Shown one piece after another: positions 8,147-17,209 of a stretch of 64,000 bases of DNA (the first letter of the stretch is position 1; every line of letters begins with the position of its first letter). The notes under the pieces are model-generated. The model made no database searches. It was given only the letters and a program-made list of their open reading frames with translations, and was not told the origin of the DNA. The stretch spans positions 71,223-135,222 of the forward strand of contig CAYXAP010000017.1 in the NCBI GenBank assembly GCA_964462035.1, written 5' to 3'. This DNA comes from UBA1660 sp964462035. Its GTDB lineage: Bacteria > Myxococcota_A > Polyangia > Polyangiales > Houyiibacteriaceae. The translations under genes were made by a program, and so were the position numbers.

Positions 8147-9532
8147 TCAGCGCTCGAGACAGCGATCGCGACCCTCGGCGGCGTCGTCGCCGGCGACGCC
8201 GGTACACCAGAAGAGGAAGAGCCGCGCGTCGCCCGGTGCGGAAGCCACCACTTCGTCGCGAACGGCGCCGGTCAGCTGGGAGGGCACGGTCGCGAGCGCT
8301 TCGCCGAGACGCATCTCTGCATCCGTCTGACTCAGGCCGAGGCCTTTGCCGCCGCTGGCGTCGAGACCGCTCGCGGAGCCGGGGATCGTGTAGACGGCGC
8401 CTGCGTTCGCGTCGCCGTTGACCGTGGAGCCGGGGGCGCCGACGACCGCGTCGCCGATGCCGTCGCCGTTCACGTCGCCGACCTCGACCGCCGCGCCGAA
8501 GGAGCCACAGCTGTCGACGTTCGGCGCGTCGACCGCCGCGCAGTCGATGGTGGTGGCGCTCGGGTCGTCGAGGGTCGAGGCGTCGACGCAGCCGACCGCG
8601 CCGGTGAGGCTGGCGCCGCTCACGACGGACACGCGACCCGCGGCGGGATCGCCGAGGACCAGGTCCGGGTTGCCGTCGCCATCGACGTCGCCGACCGCGA
8701 GCGAGCCACCGAGCGTCACGTCTGCGCCGGGCGGGCGCACCACCGTGGCGTCGACACAGCCCAGCGTCTCGAGCGTCACGTCGGTCGGGTCCGCGGGGAG
8801 TCGAAACGCCACGACCCGCGACGCGCCTGGGGCCGCGGCGGCGATGAACACGTCACCGGAGGGCAGCGCGGCCGCGGCGACCGCCGCACCGAGCTGGGCA
8901 CCGGCGTTGATGCCCGAGTCCCCGGCGACCATCAGCTGGATGGGCGAGACCTCGCCGGCGACGATCTTCCATAGCTCGCCGGATTCGGCGACCATGCCCG
9001 ACTCCGGCGCTCCGATGAGCGCGACACCGGCGGCATGGTTCGGGGGGAACGCCGCGAGCGCGGTGCCGAAGCCGACGGTGCCCGGAACGGCGAGCCGAAG
9101 GATCATCGAGGAGTCGGACTCGCACTGGATGCGTACTGCCCGCTCCCCTGCGGCCGAGGTCATCACGCAGTCGCGCAGACCGTTCCACAGGGGGATGCCG
9201 ATCACGTCGGTGCCGATCGTCCGCTCGCAATCGGTGAGCTCCTCGCAGCCGTCGAAGACGACTCGGCGCAGTCTGTCGGAAGACCCGTCCCAGACGCCGA
9301 TCACGGCGTGGCCGGAGCCGGCGCCGGCGCTGGCCACGATGCGTGACACCAGAGTCTCGCTGGTCGTCTGTCCGACGTAGCCGTCGAGCACCAACCCGAA
9401 GTTCCCCGTGTTCGAGAACTTGCCGGGCCGGTCGATCGCTTCGATCGGCACTGCGTCCTCGATCGCCGTGGCGTCGGCGAAGATGCACGAGCACGCGAGG
9501 GTCGCGAGAAACAGGGTGAGCACGCGGCGCAT
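8147..9532 (-). CDS. FG-GAP repeat lipoprotein
   Basis: 461 residues with a lipoprotein signal (LFLATLACSC, lipobox Cys near residue 14-16). The body contains integrin-like FG-GAP repeats with Ca-binding DxDxDG loops, such as VGDVDGDGNPDLVLG and VGDVNGDGIGDAVVG, which form beta-propellers in known proteins. It is probably surface exposed. Its start overlaps the stop of the upstream PEGA gene by one base (TGATG), which indicates translational coupling and a shared envelope role. Confidence 0.85.
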   Translation of the reverse strand: MRRVLTLFLATLACSCIFADATAIEDAVPIEAIDRPGKFSNTGNFGLVLDGYVGQTTSETLVSRIVASAGAGSGHAVIGVWDGSSDRLRRVVFDGCEELTDCERTIGTDVIGIPLWNGLRDCVMTSAAGERAVRIQCESDSSMILRLAVPGTVGFGTALAAFPPNHAAGVALIGAPESGMVAESGELWKIVAGEVSPIQLMVAGDSGINAGAQLGAAVAAAALPSGDVFIAAAAPGASRVVAFRLPADPTDVTLETLGCVDATVVRPPGADVTLGGSLAVGDVDGDGNPDLVLGDPAAGRVSVVSGASLTGAVGCVDASTLDDPSATTIDCAAVDAPNVDSCGSFGAAVEVGDVNGDGIGDAVVGAPGSTVNGDANAGAVYTIPGSASGLDASGGKGLGLSQTDAEMRLGEALATVPSQLTGAVRDEVVASAPGDARLFLFWCTGVAGDDAAEGRDRCLER

Positions 9533-11064
9533 CAGAAGCTCCCCCGGAGCACGCCGCCGGCGCGCTGGCCGTCGAAGACCGGTGCGAAGGTCCAGTCGCG
9601 CGGCTCGAAGGCACGGCCCTCCGAGTCCGGCAGGGGATCGCGGACGAAGAGGTAGAGCGAAATCAGGGTGAAGAGCCCAGCCAGCCCCCAGCCGCCGTAG
9701 GCTCCGGCGGCGAAGAGCTTGGCGCGCAGGATGCGGTCGTCGTCGCTGACCAACGTCCCTGCCAAGCGGTCCGCGTCGAGATCGGCGTTGAGGTTGTCCG
9801 CGAGGAAGTAGAGCGCCGTCCCGCCGGCGGCCGCACTGAGCCCGAGGATCAGGCTCACCCAGGCACCCGAGCGAGACACCGCGGGGTTGAGCTCGACCCG
9901 CAGCGGCGTCAGCTGGCCGCGTGTGATGGTCACCTCTTCCTCCCAGTCCTTCATGTCGTCCGCCGAAACGGTCACCTCGCGTTCACCGGGTTCGACGTCG
10001 CCTTCGAAGGGGACCTCGCCGACGTAGTCGCCGTCGACGTAGACCTCGGCACCGGGGATGTTCCCGATCACCCGCAGCCGACCGTGGGAGACGCGTTCGA
10101 GGATCATCTCCTCGATCGCGTCCTGACCGATGTCGACGTCGAGGTCGGCCTCGAGCGGCTCGTAGCCGGCCTTCTCGACCCAGACGTGGTGCGTGCCCGT
10201 TGGGATCGGCGCTTGGAAGGGCGTGACACCCACGGGTCCGGCGTCGTGGTCGTCGATGTAGACCTGAGCGCCCGACGGCACCGTCACCAGGCGCAGGAAG
10301 CCGAGAAAAGCCCCCTGACTCATCTCGAGAATGGCGACGTAGACCTTGCCCGGCCGGACCTGCATCGTCCGGCTCACGGTGCGGTAGTCGGCATGCTCGA
10401 CCGAGATCTCGTACTCGCCTTCGTCGAGGGTCTCGGCGAAGGGCGAAGGGCCCTGCGCGACCACCTCGCCATCTCGTCGAAGGGTGACCCGCGCATCGGA
10501 AGGCTGGGTCTCCACCGAGAGCAGCGACTTCATCGCGAGCGTCCCGGCGGTGGGTGGGGGCACCGTGTCGGTGTCCGCGTCCGCATCGGTGTCCGCATCG
10601 GTGTCGGCGTCCGCATCGGTGTCGGCGTCCGCATCGGCGTCGGCGTCCGCATCCGCATCGGTGTCGGCATCGGTGTCGGCGTCCGCACCCGTGCCCTGCG
10701 CGTTCCCGATCGCATCCTGCAGTCGCTGGATCCGTCCCCGCACCTCGGCCGCGTCCTGCGCGTCCGGCTCCTGCTCGAGGTAGCGCTGGTAGAGCGCGAT
10801 CGCCCGCCGCAGCTGAGCGTTGCGCTCGAAGGCGAGCCCGGCGTTGTAGAGGAACGCGCTGAAGGGTCGCGCGTCGTACGCCGCGAGGAAGCTCGTGGCC
10901 GCCCCGAGGTAGTCGCCCGCGTTGAACTGCTCCTGACCGGTCTCCATCGCGACGCGAGCTCTCTCGAGCGTCGTCCGTTCGGCGTCGCCTTGGGCTCGCG
11001 CCTCCACTGGAAGCAAGGCGATCGAGAGCACCAGGACCGTGAGCGTCGTTCTAAGTGAGGCCAT
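9532..11064 (-). CDS. TPR-PEGA envelope protein with Asp/Ala/Thr repeat
   Basis: 510 residues. The order is signal peptide (cleavage near ARAQG, residue 25), a TPR-like helical region (about 38-118), an Asp-Ala/Asp-Thr low-complexity tract (about 127-166), three PEGA beta domains (about 180-400, for example VPSGAQVYIDDHDAG and IPGAEVYVDGDYVG), and two hydrophobic segments near 408-428 and 460-480. PEGA domains occur in surface and cell-wall proteins. It is followed by the FG-GAP lipoprotein with a one-base overlap. The repeat tract is coded by near-perfect short repeats and may vary in length between strains. Confidence 0.85.
   Translation of the reverse strand: MASLRTTLTVLVLSIALLPVEARAQGDAERTTLERARVAMETGQEQFNAGDYLGAATSFLAAYDARPFSAFLYNAGLAFERNAQLRRAIALYQRYLEQEPDAQDAAEVRGRIQRLQDAIGNAQGTGADADTDADTDADADADADADADTDADADTDADTDADADTDTVPPPTAGTLAMKSLLSVETQPSDARVTLRRDGEVVAQGPSPFAETLDEGEYEISVEHADYRTVSRTMQVRPGKVYVAILEMSQGAFLGFLRLVTVPSGAQVYIDDHDAGPVGVTPFQAPIPTGTHHVWVEKAGYEPLEADLDVDIGQDAIEEMILERVSHGRLRVIGNIPGAEVYVDGDYVGEVPFEGDVEPGEREVTVSADDMKDWEEEVTITRGQLTPLRVELNPAVSRSGAWVSLILGLSAAAGGTALYFLADNLNADLDADRLAGTLVSDDDRILRAKLFAAGAYGGWGLAGLFTLISLYLFVRDPLPDSEGRAFEPRDWTFAPVFDGQRAGGVLRGSF
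10565..10688 (-). repeat. Short tandem repeats coding an Asp-Ala/Asp-Thr tract
   Basis: Units of 6 bases, such as GCATCG, GTGTCG and GTCCGC on the plus strand, repeat about 20 times in a row. They encode alternating Asp-Ala and Asp-Thr in the PEGA protein. Unit lengths are multiples of three, so gain or loss would keep the frame and change only the acidic linker. Confidence 0.85.
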
Positions 11065-11120
11065 GCGTTCGGGCGGCCTCCGTCAGCCGCCGTCTCCAAG
11101 CATGCTATGGCGAGCCCCGC

Positions 11121-11780
11121 GTGGACAAGGAAGACCTCCCCGCCGCTCCCGCGTTGGTCGTCGATTTCGATGGGACACTGGCTCTCCACGACGTCGGTGA
11201 CGAGCTCTGCGAGACCTTCGCCGAGCCTGGGTGGCGCGACGTCGGCGCCGCCTGGCGCAGGGGCGAGCTCTCCCTCGCGGAGGCGCAGCGCCGAATGTGG
11301 GCGAGTGTCCGCGTAGACCGCACACGGATGGTGCAGCGCGCTCGTGAGCTCGGATCGTTGCGGGAGGGCGCCGACCGCCTCTTCGAGGCTGCGCGACGGG
11401 GGGAGCTGAGGCTCGTGCTCGCCTCTGGTGGGTTCGATCTCTATATCGAAGCGATCCTCGGTGATCGGCTCTCCGTCTTCACGGCGACCTACTTCAACCA
11501 CCTCGAGCCCGGGCGAGCCGGGCCCACCCTCGATTTCCCTCATACCCGACTCGCGCGCGGTCCCTACGCGATCTGCAAGGCCGCTGTCTGCGAGCGGCAT
11601 GGCGCTCGGTTCTTCGCCGGCGATGGATCCTCCGACCGCTCGGTCGCCGGTGTCGTACCCACCGTCTTTGCCGTCCGCGATAGTCTCCTGGCGTTGCACT
11701 GTAACGAGCGAGGCGTACCTTGCGTACCGTTCACGACCTTCGACGAGGTGCTCGCTCACCTCGGGGTCTCCGCGCCATGA
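11121..11780 (+). CDS. HAD-superfamily phosphatase, MtnX/SerB-like
   Basis: 219 residues. DFDGTLAL near the N-terminus is HAD motif I with the nucleophile Asp and the Asp+2. LASGGFD is motif II (Ser), and FFAGDGSSDRS is motif IV with acidic residues; the cap region between them matches the MtnX/phosphoserine-phosphatase branch. The substrate is not certain and there is no methionine-salvage gene nearby. I use the GTG at 11121; an ATG at 11055 adds 22 residues with no family resemblance and overlaps the divergent PEGA gene. Its stop overlaps the next gene's start (ATGA), so it is translated with a thioredoxin-like protein. Confidence 0.8.
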   Translation: MDKEDLPAAPALVVDFDGTLALHDVGDELCETFAEPGWRDVGAAWRRGELSLAEAQRRMWASVRVDRTRMVQRARELGSLREGADRLFEAARRGELRLVLASGGFDLYIEAILGDRLSVFTATYFNHLEPGRAGPTLDFPHTRLARGPYAICKAAVCERHGARFFAGDGSSDRSVAGVVPTVFAVRDSLLALHCNERGVPCVPFTTFDEVLAHLGVSAP

Positions 11781-12328
11781 CCGACTCCGCCGCCTCGACG
11801 CCCGACGCGCCTCCCGCCCCACGGCGTGGGGTCGCGTCGGTTCTCCGCGCGCTCGCGCCTTGGATCCTCGTGGTCGTCGGCGGGCTCTGGATGCTCTCGA
11901 GCCATCGTGGCCGCGAGCCCATGCCCTCCGGCGAGCCGGTCCCGGCGCTCTCGGTACCCCTCGCGGGCGGCGGCAGCTTCGACCTCGAGGCGCACCGTGG
12001 TCAGCCGGTGCTGCTGACGTTCTGGGCCAGGTGGTGCCCTGCGTGTCGCGCCGAGGCCCCGGCCATTCAAGCGGCCCACGAGAAGCTCTCCGCCGTGGGC
12101 GGGACCGCCATCGGGCTCGCGGTCGATCGTCGCTCCATCCCGGCCGCCGCTCGGCTCGGGATGCACTTCCCGCAGGCGGTGGTGGCTCAGACGGACCTCG
12201 ACCGTTTCGGGGTCGAGCTCCTGCCGACGACCATCCTCGTCGACCCGGAAGGGAACGTCGCCGCCAGTTTCGTGGGCGAGGTCCGATCGAGCACGCTGGA
12301 CGAGGTGATCGCGCCCTTCGTCGACTGA
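11777..12328 (+). CDS. TlpA/ResA-like membrane-anchored thioredoxin
   Basis: 183 residues. One membrane anchor (about residues 25-43) is followed by a thioredoxin fold with active site WCPAC near residue 90 and the cis-Pro region LLPTTILVD. The redox domain should face the periplasm, where relatives reduce apocytochromes or act in disulfide exchange. The ATG overlaps the stop of the HAD phosphatase by four bases. An AT-rich perfect inverted repeat begins five bases after the stop. The partner protein is unknown. Confidence 0.88.
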   Translation: MTDSAASTPDAPPAPRRGVASVLRALAPWILVVVGGLWMLSSHRGREPMPSGEPVPALSVPLAGGGSFDLEAHRGQPVLLTFWARWCPACRAEAPAIQAAHEKLSAVGGTAIGLAVDRRSIPAAARLGMHFPQAVVAQTDLDRFGVELLPTTILVDPEGNVAASFVGEVRSSTLDEVIAPFVD

Positions 12329-12332
12329 TCGT

Positions 12333-12416
12333 CTATCAGTAGACAGTTATCTACTGATAGCAGACTGGGTCGATGGCCAGTCCCGAAATCATTGCTTAAA
12401 TCGGTTGGCCCAGTCT
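12333..12416. repeat. Cluster of nested perfect inverted repeats in an AT-rich spacer
   Basis: CTATCAGTAGA (12333-12343) and TCTACTGATAG (12350-12360) form a perfect 11-base dyad with a 6-base loop. GACTGG (12363-12368) pairs with CCAGTC (12377-12382), and AGACTGGG (12362-12369) also pairs with CCCAGTCT (12409-12416). There is no run of T after the first hairpin, so a simple intrinsic terminator is doubtful. The cluster ends 33 bases before the next gene's start, so an operator is possible. Confidence 0.6.
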
Positions 12417-12449
12417 TCGCATTACCTCCTGACGAACATGGAGGAAGCG

Positions 12450-13142
12450 ATGAAGACGAACCCGACCGACAACAGCGTGCAGTTCGCCCTGGCCGAGCTC
12501 GAGGCGCTCGAGAGCGCCCGGGTTCAGGCGGAAGCCCAGCAAGCCGAGGCTCGAAAGGCCGCCGAGGCCGCCGCCGAGGCTCGCGCCGCCGAAGCCGCCG
12601 AGCAGGCCCGCCGCGAGGCCGAGGCCGCCGCTGCCCGCGAAGCCGCCATCGCCCGAGAGAAGGCGAAGCTCGACGTCGATGCAGAGGTCGAGGCCCGCAC
12701 CGCCGACGGCGACCGGAAGCTCGCGACCATGCGCGCCGAGCTCGAGCGAATCCGCGCCGAGCGCGCCCTGATTCACGACCGGATGCTCGCCAGCTCGATC
12801 CAGCCGCCCGAGCGTCCCGCGCGCCACTGGCCCGTCGTCGCCGGTCTGCTCGGAGCCACCGCCTCCGTGCTCGGTGTGCTCCTCTTCGTCCAGGCCACCA
12901 CGCCGGCTCCAGAGCCCGAGGTCATCGTCCGCGAGGTCCACGTACCCATCGCGCCGGCCATCGAGCCCGAGGCCGCTCCGGATCCGGTGGTCGACGCCGA
13001 GCCCACCGTCGAGGCCGCCCCCGAGCCGGAGGAGCCCGCCACCATCCGCCGTCCGCGCCCGCGCCCCCGTCCGGACACCCACGCCGAAACCCTCGACCGG
13101 ATGAACGACTGCGGCGACGACCCGCTCTGCGGTCTGGACTGA
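12450..13142 (+). CDS. Ala/Glu-rich coiled-coil protein with one membrane segment
   Basis: 230 residues. The N-terminal 110 residues are Ala, Glu, Gln and Arg rich and should form a long coiled coil. One hydrophobic segment follows (about residues 123-145, VVAGLLGATASVLGVLLFV), then a Pro/Glu-rich tail with an Arg-Pro stretch and a short C-terminus containing CGDDPLCG. The composition resembles TolA-like or stalk proteins, but I see no diagnostic domain. The ATG at 12450 is preferred because GGAGG lies 5-7 bases upstream; earlier in-frame TTG and ATG codons overlap that site. Function unknown. Confidence 0.7.
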   Translation: MKTNPTDNSVQFALAELEALESARVQAEAQQAEARKAAEAAAEARAAEAAEQARREAEAAAAREAAIAREKAKLDVDAEVEARTADGDRKLATMRAELERIRAERALIHDRMLASSIQPPERPARHWPVVAGLLGATASVLGVLLFVQATTPAPEPEVIVREVHVPIAPAIEPEAAPDPVVDAEPTVEAAPEPEEPATIRRPRPRPRPDTHAETLDRMNDCGDDPLCGLD

Positions 13143-13154
13143 GCTCCCCCACGA

Positions 13155-13176
13155 CCCACGGCCGCGCGGCCGTGGG
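13155..13176 (+). terminator. 22-base perfect palindrome after the coiled-coil gene
   Basis: CCCACGGCCGC is followed directly by its complement GCGGCCGTGGG, 12 bases after the stop at 13142. Outer CACGA/TCGTG arms extend the stem, and TTTC follows. It could stop transcription but lacks a proper T-run. It overlaps the left arm of the larger inverted repeat at 13164-13267. Confidence 0.5.
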
Positions 13177-13267
13177 CTCGTGTTTCGAGGAGGCGTAGGT
13201 CGCCGAAAATGGTTTTGGCCGACCCCCGCGCTGGCAAGCTCCTCGAGGCACGAGCCCACGGCCGCGC
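13164..13267. repeat. Nested long inverted repeat (29-base arms)
   Basis: The left arm (13164-13192) and right arm (13239-13267) are 29 bases each and complementary except at two positions. The 46-base loop holds a second stem, 13199-13223, formed by GTCGCCGAAAA and TTTTGGCCGAC around TGG. The whole could fold as a cruciform or as a branched RNA. It lies in a 280-base spacer between two plus-strand genes. Confidence 0.75.
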
Positions 13268-13422
13268 TTCGCTCGTTCGCGAAAGAAGCTCTGGGTCCAC
13301 CCACTCTCCGTCCGACCGCCGCATTCTTTTTTTGGGCGGCCGTGACGGATTCGGTGATCGAGCCGCAAACACCTCGTGTCCCGTCGTCGACGGGCGACAC
13401 CCCACACCGACACGAGGTTTCC

Positions 13423-14694
13423 ATGAGCTGGCGAGCACGCTTCGACGCCCTGATCCGAGAGCTGAACGACCACCCAGACATCCAGGTGCACACCGCCGAG
13501 CTCGGCGCGCCCGCGACCGCCGAGGCGATCGCTGCCGCCGAGGCGTTCCTCGGCCACGCGCTGCCCGACGACGTCGCCGCGTTCTATCGAGAGATGGACG
13601 GGGCCCGCGTCAGCTGGTCCCACTCCGATGCTCGGTTCCAGAACCTCGGCGCCCACGGGAGCATTCGTGTGATGGACGTGGCGGCCGTCTTCCGAGCGGA
13701 CTGGGCGTCGGACGGCTACGGCAGCAAGCCCTTCCTGCCCTTCGACTGGCCGCAGGACGAATACTACGCGGGCTTCGACTCGTCGCTGAACATCCACTGG
13801 GTCCACGACCCCGGCAGCGAAGGTAGGGAGATGACGGGCACGACCTTCGCCGGCTACCTCGATGCGCTGCTCGAGGCTCGCGGATGGTCCTTTTGGCAAG
13901 CGATGGCTCTCTATGACGAAAGCCGCGCGTCTTCGCTCGGTGCCACGGTCGAGGAGTCCGAGGGGCGAATGCAGGCGATCCTGCCGAGGCTCTTCGGTGC
14001 CTTCGACGTGGCGAAGGTCGGCAACGCGGGCGCCTGTCCTTCGGCCGACGTGTCGATGCTCGACGAAGGCGAGGCGATCATCGCCTATCGAGTCTCCGAC
14101 CTACCGGAGGCGTTGGGGCGGATGGTGCCCGCCGAGGCTGGCCCTCGTCGTTGCCTCTTCTGGGTCGCGCGGCCGGGATCTCGGACGCTCGGTGAGCTCT
14201 TCGACGAGATCCCCGAGCCGGAGCTGGATCACGTCGCCGAAGGGCTGAGTCTGGCCTCCGCCGTCGTGGTCACGCTCGCGAGCTCGCCCGCGCTGGCGGA
14301 GCTGCTCCGTCCCGACGAGGTACCCAAGGGCGGCCGCCTGACCGGCGGCTCTTGGAACGCGGGCTTCCACACCGCCGATGGCGAGTTGGTCGAGCGGTGG
14401 CTGCGTGAACGCGGTGTCCGGCTCCTTCCCGTCAGCGCGGTCCTCGACACGGTGCAGCTCCTCGACGTGCGCGACCCGGCCGGCGATCCGGTGTGCGGCC
14501 TCACCTACGAGAGCCGAGTGATGAACCCGGGCTCCTGCTACGACCTCTCCGAGTTGGCTCCGGGGCTCTATGCGATCGACCGGGAGGACTCGGCGTTCGA
14601 TCACTTCGACCTCTTCGCGGATGGGGTGGAATCGGGCTTCGAGGTACGCCGCGCCGACCTCGTCGGTCCCTGCACGGTCCTGACCCTCGCTTGA
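13423..14694 (+). CDS. SMI1/KNR4-like domain protein
   Basis: 423 residues, soluble, no signal peptide. The first 150 or so residues match the SMI1/KNR4 fold: AxaEAFLGHALPDDVAAFYREMDG is the typical entry helix region, and FLPFDWPQDEYYAG and HDPG follow. Such domains occur in polymorphic-toxin immunity proteins and in cytoplasmic regulators. The remaining 270 residues are not recognised. No toxin gene is adjacent, so an immunity role is only a possibility. The start is the ATG at 13423; the region upstream is the inverted-repeat spacer. Confidence 0.6.
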   Translation: MSWRARFDALIRELNDHPDIQVHTAELGAPATAEAIAAAEAFLGHALPDDVAAFYREMDGARVSWSHSDARFQNLGAHGSIRVMDVAAVFRADWASDGYGSKPFLPFDWPQDEYYAGFDSSLNIHWVHDPGSEGREMTGTTFAGYLDALLEARGWSFWQAMALYDESRASSLGATVEESEGRMQAILPRLFGAFDVAKVGNAGACPSADVSMLDEGEAIIAYRVSDLPEALGRMVPAEAGPRRCLFWVARPGSRTLGELFDEIPEPELDHVAEGLSLASAVVVTLASSPALAELLRPDEVPKGGRLTGGSWNAGFHTADGELVERWLRERGVRLLPVSAVLDTVQLLDVRDPAGDPVCGLTYESRVMNPGSCYDLSELAPGLYAIDREDSAFDHFDLFADGVESGFEVRRADLVGPCTVLTLA

Positions 14695-14702
14695 GGGCCC
14701 GG

Positions 14703-15332
14703 CTACGCCGAGAGCTGGCGCGCCGCGTCCCGCAGTGGGATCTCGAGCAGCGCTGCTTCCACGAAGTGGAGCCGGTCCTGGCCCCAGATGAGCTCCCCAT
14801 CGATGATGAAGGTCGGCGCGCCGAACACCCCCGCCGCCACGGCCGCGTCGGTGCGCTCCCGGAGCTCGTCCTTGATGGCCTGCTCGCTGGCGCGCTCGAC
14901 GCAGCCGTCGCCATCGAGCCCGGCGGTGCTGAGCGCCTTCGCCACCACCGCCGGCTCGGCGATGTCCTCGCCGCGCTGCCAGTAGGCGGCGAAGAGCGCG
15001 TGGCTCGCAGCCACTCGAGCGTCCACCCCGGCGGCCAGGAGCGCGCGGAGCGCGAGCACCGAGCGCCGCGGATGCTCTGGGTGCATCACCAGCGGGACCC
15101 CGAAGCGTTCGGCCCACCGGCGCATGTCGCGCTGGTTGTGCGCCGCCTTCGACGCCGGCATCACCGCGTTCGGATCGTCGGCGCCGCCGATCGCTCGAAA
15201 GGCGCCCCCGAGCAGGAAGGGCTTCCACTCGATCGTCGCCTCGCAGCGTTCCGCCAGCGCCTCGATCTGCGTCGACGCCAGGTACGCGTAGGGACAGACG
15301 ACGTCGTAGAAGAGCTCGAAGGACTTTCCCAT
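14703..15332 (-). CDS. DsbA-family / 2-hydroxychromene-2-carboxylate isomerase-like protein
   Basis: 209 residues with the DsbA/HCCA-isomerase fold. The N-terminal strand FYDVVCPYAYL carries CPYA where HCCA isomerases have SPxx. The thioredoxin cis-Pro region is VFGAPTFIIDG, followed by WGQDRL. The first position being Cys leaves open either glutathione-dependent isomerase or oxidoreductase activity. The ATG at 15332 starts the fold; an upstream ATG would overlap the divergent small gene. A paralogue lies at 22352-22954. It converges on the SMI1-like gene with an 8-base gap. Confidence 0.8.
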   Translation of the reverse strand: MGKSFELFYDVVCPYAYLASTQIEALAERCEATIEWKPFLLGGAFRAIGGADDPNAVMPASKAAHNQRDMRRWAERFGVPLVMHPEHPRRSVLALRALLAAGVDARVAASHALFAAYWQRGEDIAEPAVVAKALSTAGLDGDGCVERASEQAIKDELRERTDAAVAAGVFGAPTFIIDGELIWGQDRLHFVEAALLEIPLRDAARQLSA

Positions 15333-15393
15333 CGCCCCGAGTATGCCAGCCGGCGCTTGATCGGCGAGCTCGCTCCACGCAGCGTTCGACGCG

Positions 15394-15585
15394 ATGGACT
15401 TCTCCAACAAGGCCCTCGCGTTCATCGCGGACGCGCTCCGCCATCATCGGGAGTCGCTCCTCGAGCGGGCGCAGGACGGCTCGGTCGACGACGACACCCA
15501 CGCCGACCTGAGCAACGACGCGGCCTATCTGGCGGCCATTCTCGGCGACGTCGAGGCGGAGCTCGCTAGACGGCGCGAGGGCTGA
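15394..15585 (+). CDS. Small hypothetical protein
   Basis: 63 residues, mostly helical and acidic (FIADALRHHRESLLERAQDG). No known domain. It is divergent from the DsbA-like gene and convergent with boxB, and its GC-rich codon use fits the neighbours. It is too short for a functional guess and could be spurious. Confidence 0.45.
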   Translation: MDFSNKALAFIADALRHHRESLLERAQDGSVDDDTHADLSNDAAYLAAILGDVEAELARRREG

Positions 15586-15613
15586 GCGGGGCGGCTCGCG
15601 CCGCCCCACCGGC

Positions 15614-17029
<1,416 letters not shown>

Positions 17030-17152
17030 GGGGTGCGTTCCTACTACTGAGCCCGCCGCCGTGACGGCGACTCCGGGGGAGGCACGGGCCCGCGTCACCG
17101 CGGCCCGGCGTGAGTCCTCAAGCTAGGTGCACGGCCCCATCGCGGCAGTGTG

Positions 17153-17179
17153 GCGGCTCACGTGAAGCCGCTCACGTGA
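17153..17179. promoter_or_regulatory. Two TCACGTGA palindromes between boxC and boxB
   Basis: TCACGTGA occurs at 17158-17165 and 17172-17179, each as part of a 10-base direct repeat GCTCACGTGA spaced 14 bases apart. They sit about 130 bases upstream of boxB and just after the boxC stop. Two tandem palindromic sites look like a binding site for a dimeric regulator. GCGGCT/AGCCGC at 17153-17171 can also form a small hairpin around the first site, so a terminator for boxC is the alternative. Confidence 0.45.
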
Positions 17180-17209
17180 TGGGAATCACGAGCGTTTTCT
17201 CAGACTGGC

